This document shows, one piece after another, positions 13,556-14,062 of a stretch of 14,062 nucleotides of DNA (its first letter is position 1; every line of letters starts with the position of its first letter). The position numbers and the translations under genes were made by a program. The notes below the pieces were generated by a model, which saw only the letters and a program-made list of their open reading frames with translations, ran no database searches and was not told the origin of the DNA. Source of the stretch: Desulfocurvus sp. (GTDB lineage Bacteria > Desulfobacterota > Desulfovibrionia > Desulfovibrionales > Desulfovibrionaceae); assembly GCF_023230885.1 (NCBI RefSeq), contig NZ_JALNWM010000073.1, positions 1-14,062 on the forward strand, read 5' to 3'.

Positions 13556-14062
13556 CTAGAACCGCTCGAACCCGTCGCCGTCGTCGTCCCCGGGGGCGAT
13601 GCGCACGCCCTCCCGGGGAGGGGCGGCGGGCAGGGCCTTGCGCGCCGCGCTCCCGGCCGCGCGCCGGGCCGGAGCCTGGGCGCCGATGCGGAAGAAGCTC
13701 ATGGTCATGCGCAACTGCTCGGCCTGGGAGGACAGCTCCTCGGAGGTGGAGGCCATTTCCTCGGAGGCCGAGGCGTTCTGCTGCACCACCTGGTCGAGCT
13801 GCTGGATGGCCTTGTTGATCTGCTGGGCCCCGGCGTCCTGCTCGCCGCAGGCGGCGGCTATCTCCTGCACCAGATCGGCGGTGCGCCGGATGTCGGGCAC
13901 GATGCGTTCGAGCATCTGCCCGGCCTCCTCGGCCACGCGCACGCTGCCCGAGGACAGCTCGCCGATCTCGGCGGCAGCGGCGCCGCTGCGCTCGGCCAGC
14001 TTGCGGACCTCGGCGGCCACCACGGCGAAGCCCTTGCCGTGCTCGCCCGCGCGGGCGGCCTC
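13556..14062 (-). CDS. Methyl-accepting chemotaxis protein, C-terminal part (partial, runs off right edge)
   Basis: The last 168 residues of a chemoreceptor. The first visible residues (EAARAGEHGKGFAVVAAEVR, then KLAERS) are the highly conserved hairpin tip that contacts CheA and CheW. A long coiled coil follows (about 28-120 of the visible part), with QNASASEEMASTSEELSSQ, a typical methylation-helix segment. After ITMSFF-like closure (MTMSFFRIG) comes a flexible Ala/Arg/Pro linker of roughly 40 residues, ending in acidic GDDDGDGFERF. The final GFERF fits the aromatic-x-x-aromatic C-terminal pentapeptide that tethers the CheR methyltransferase in other receptors. The ligand-binding and membrane parts lie beyond 14062, so the stimulus is unknown. 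No functional link to the neighbouring polysaccharide genes can be claimed. Confidence 0.96.
   Translation of the reverse strand, partial: EAARAGEHGKGFAVVAAEVRKLAERSGAAAAEIGELSSGSVRVAEEAGQMLERIVPDIRRTADLVQEIAAACGEQDAGAQQINKAIQQLDQVVQQNASASEEMASTSEELSSQAEQLRMTMSFFRIGAQAPARRAAGSAARKALPAAPPREGVRIAPGDDDGDGFERF

Noticed and set aside
1..14062. CRISPR array, tRNA/rRNA genes, insertion sequence or prophage signs
   Set aside because: No regularly spaced repeats, no tRNA-like cloverleaf or rRNA stretch, no transposase or integrase motifs, and base composition is even across all genes.

Overview
The window is a very G+C-rich stretch (about three quarters G+C by eye) in which every supportable gene lies on the minus strand. 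It reads as a bacterial surface-polysaccharide locus, flanked on the right by the end of a chemotaxis receptor gene. A methyl-accepting protein ending in a CheR-binding-type pentapeptide, sigma-54-type promoters, an ExeA/GspA-like ATPase beside an outer-membrane polysaccharide exporter, and heptosyltransferase-like enzymes all point to a Gram-negative bacterium. A Desulfovibrio-type member of the former Deltaproteobacteria is my best guess, but that assignment is inference.

Transcription runs right to left. (1) 14062-13556: 3' end of a methyl-accepting chemotaxis protein, followed by a terminator-like hairpin. (2) 13413-5722: a tightly packed glycosyltransferase operon of six genes: a GT11 fucosyltransferase-like enzyme, a GT2, a GT4, a second GT4, a GT4-GT9 two-domain fusion and a GT9. 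Most junctions overlap (ATGA or GTGA 4-base overlaps, and one 11-base overlap). (3) 5692-3265: a near-consensus sigma-54 promoter, then a GT4 and a WecA/MraY-type lipid-carrier sugar-phosphate transferase that would start each glycan chain. (4) 3189-1: a 20-bp perfect palindrome abutting a second near-consensus sigma-54 promoter, then an ExeA/GspA-type AAA ATPase, a degenerate HD-GYP protein, and a Wza-like SLBB lipoprotein that runs off the left edge.

Together, the WecA-like enzyme would load the first sugar phosphate onto undecaprenyl phosphate. The GT4, GT2, GT9 and GT11 enzymes would extend and decorate the glycan, and the Wza-like lipoprotein would carry it across the outer membrane. The ATPase and HD-GYP-derived protein are probable accessory or regulatory partners. 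No flippase, polymerase, chain-length regulator, exosortase or nucleotide-sugar synthesis gene is present here; if the locus is complete these must lie outside the window.

The most notable points are the two sigma-54 promoter matches (each 11 of 12 defined positions with exact GG-N10-GC spacing), the fused GT4-GT9 enzyme, the HD-GYP protein that has lost most metal ligands, and the repeat-rich leader upstream of the fucosyltransferase. No RNA genes, insertion sequences, CRISPR arrays or attachment sites were seen, and no gene-free stretch exceeds about 170 bases.
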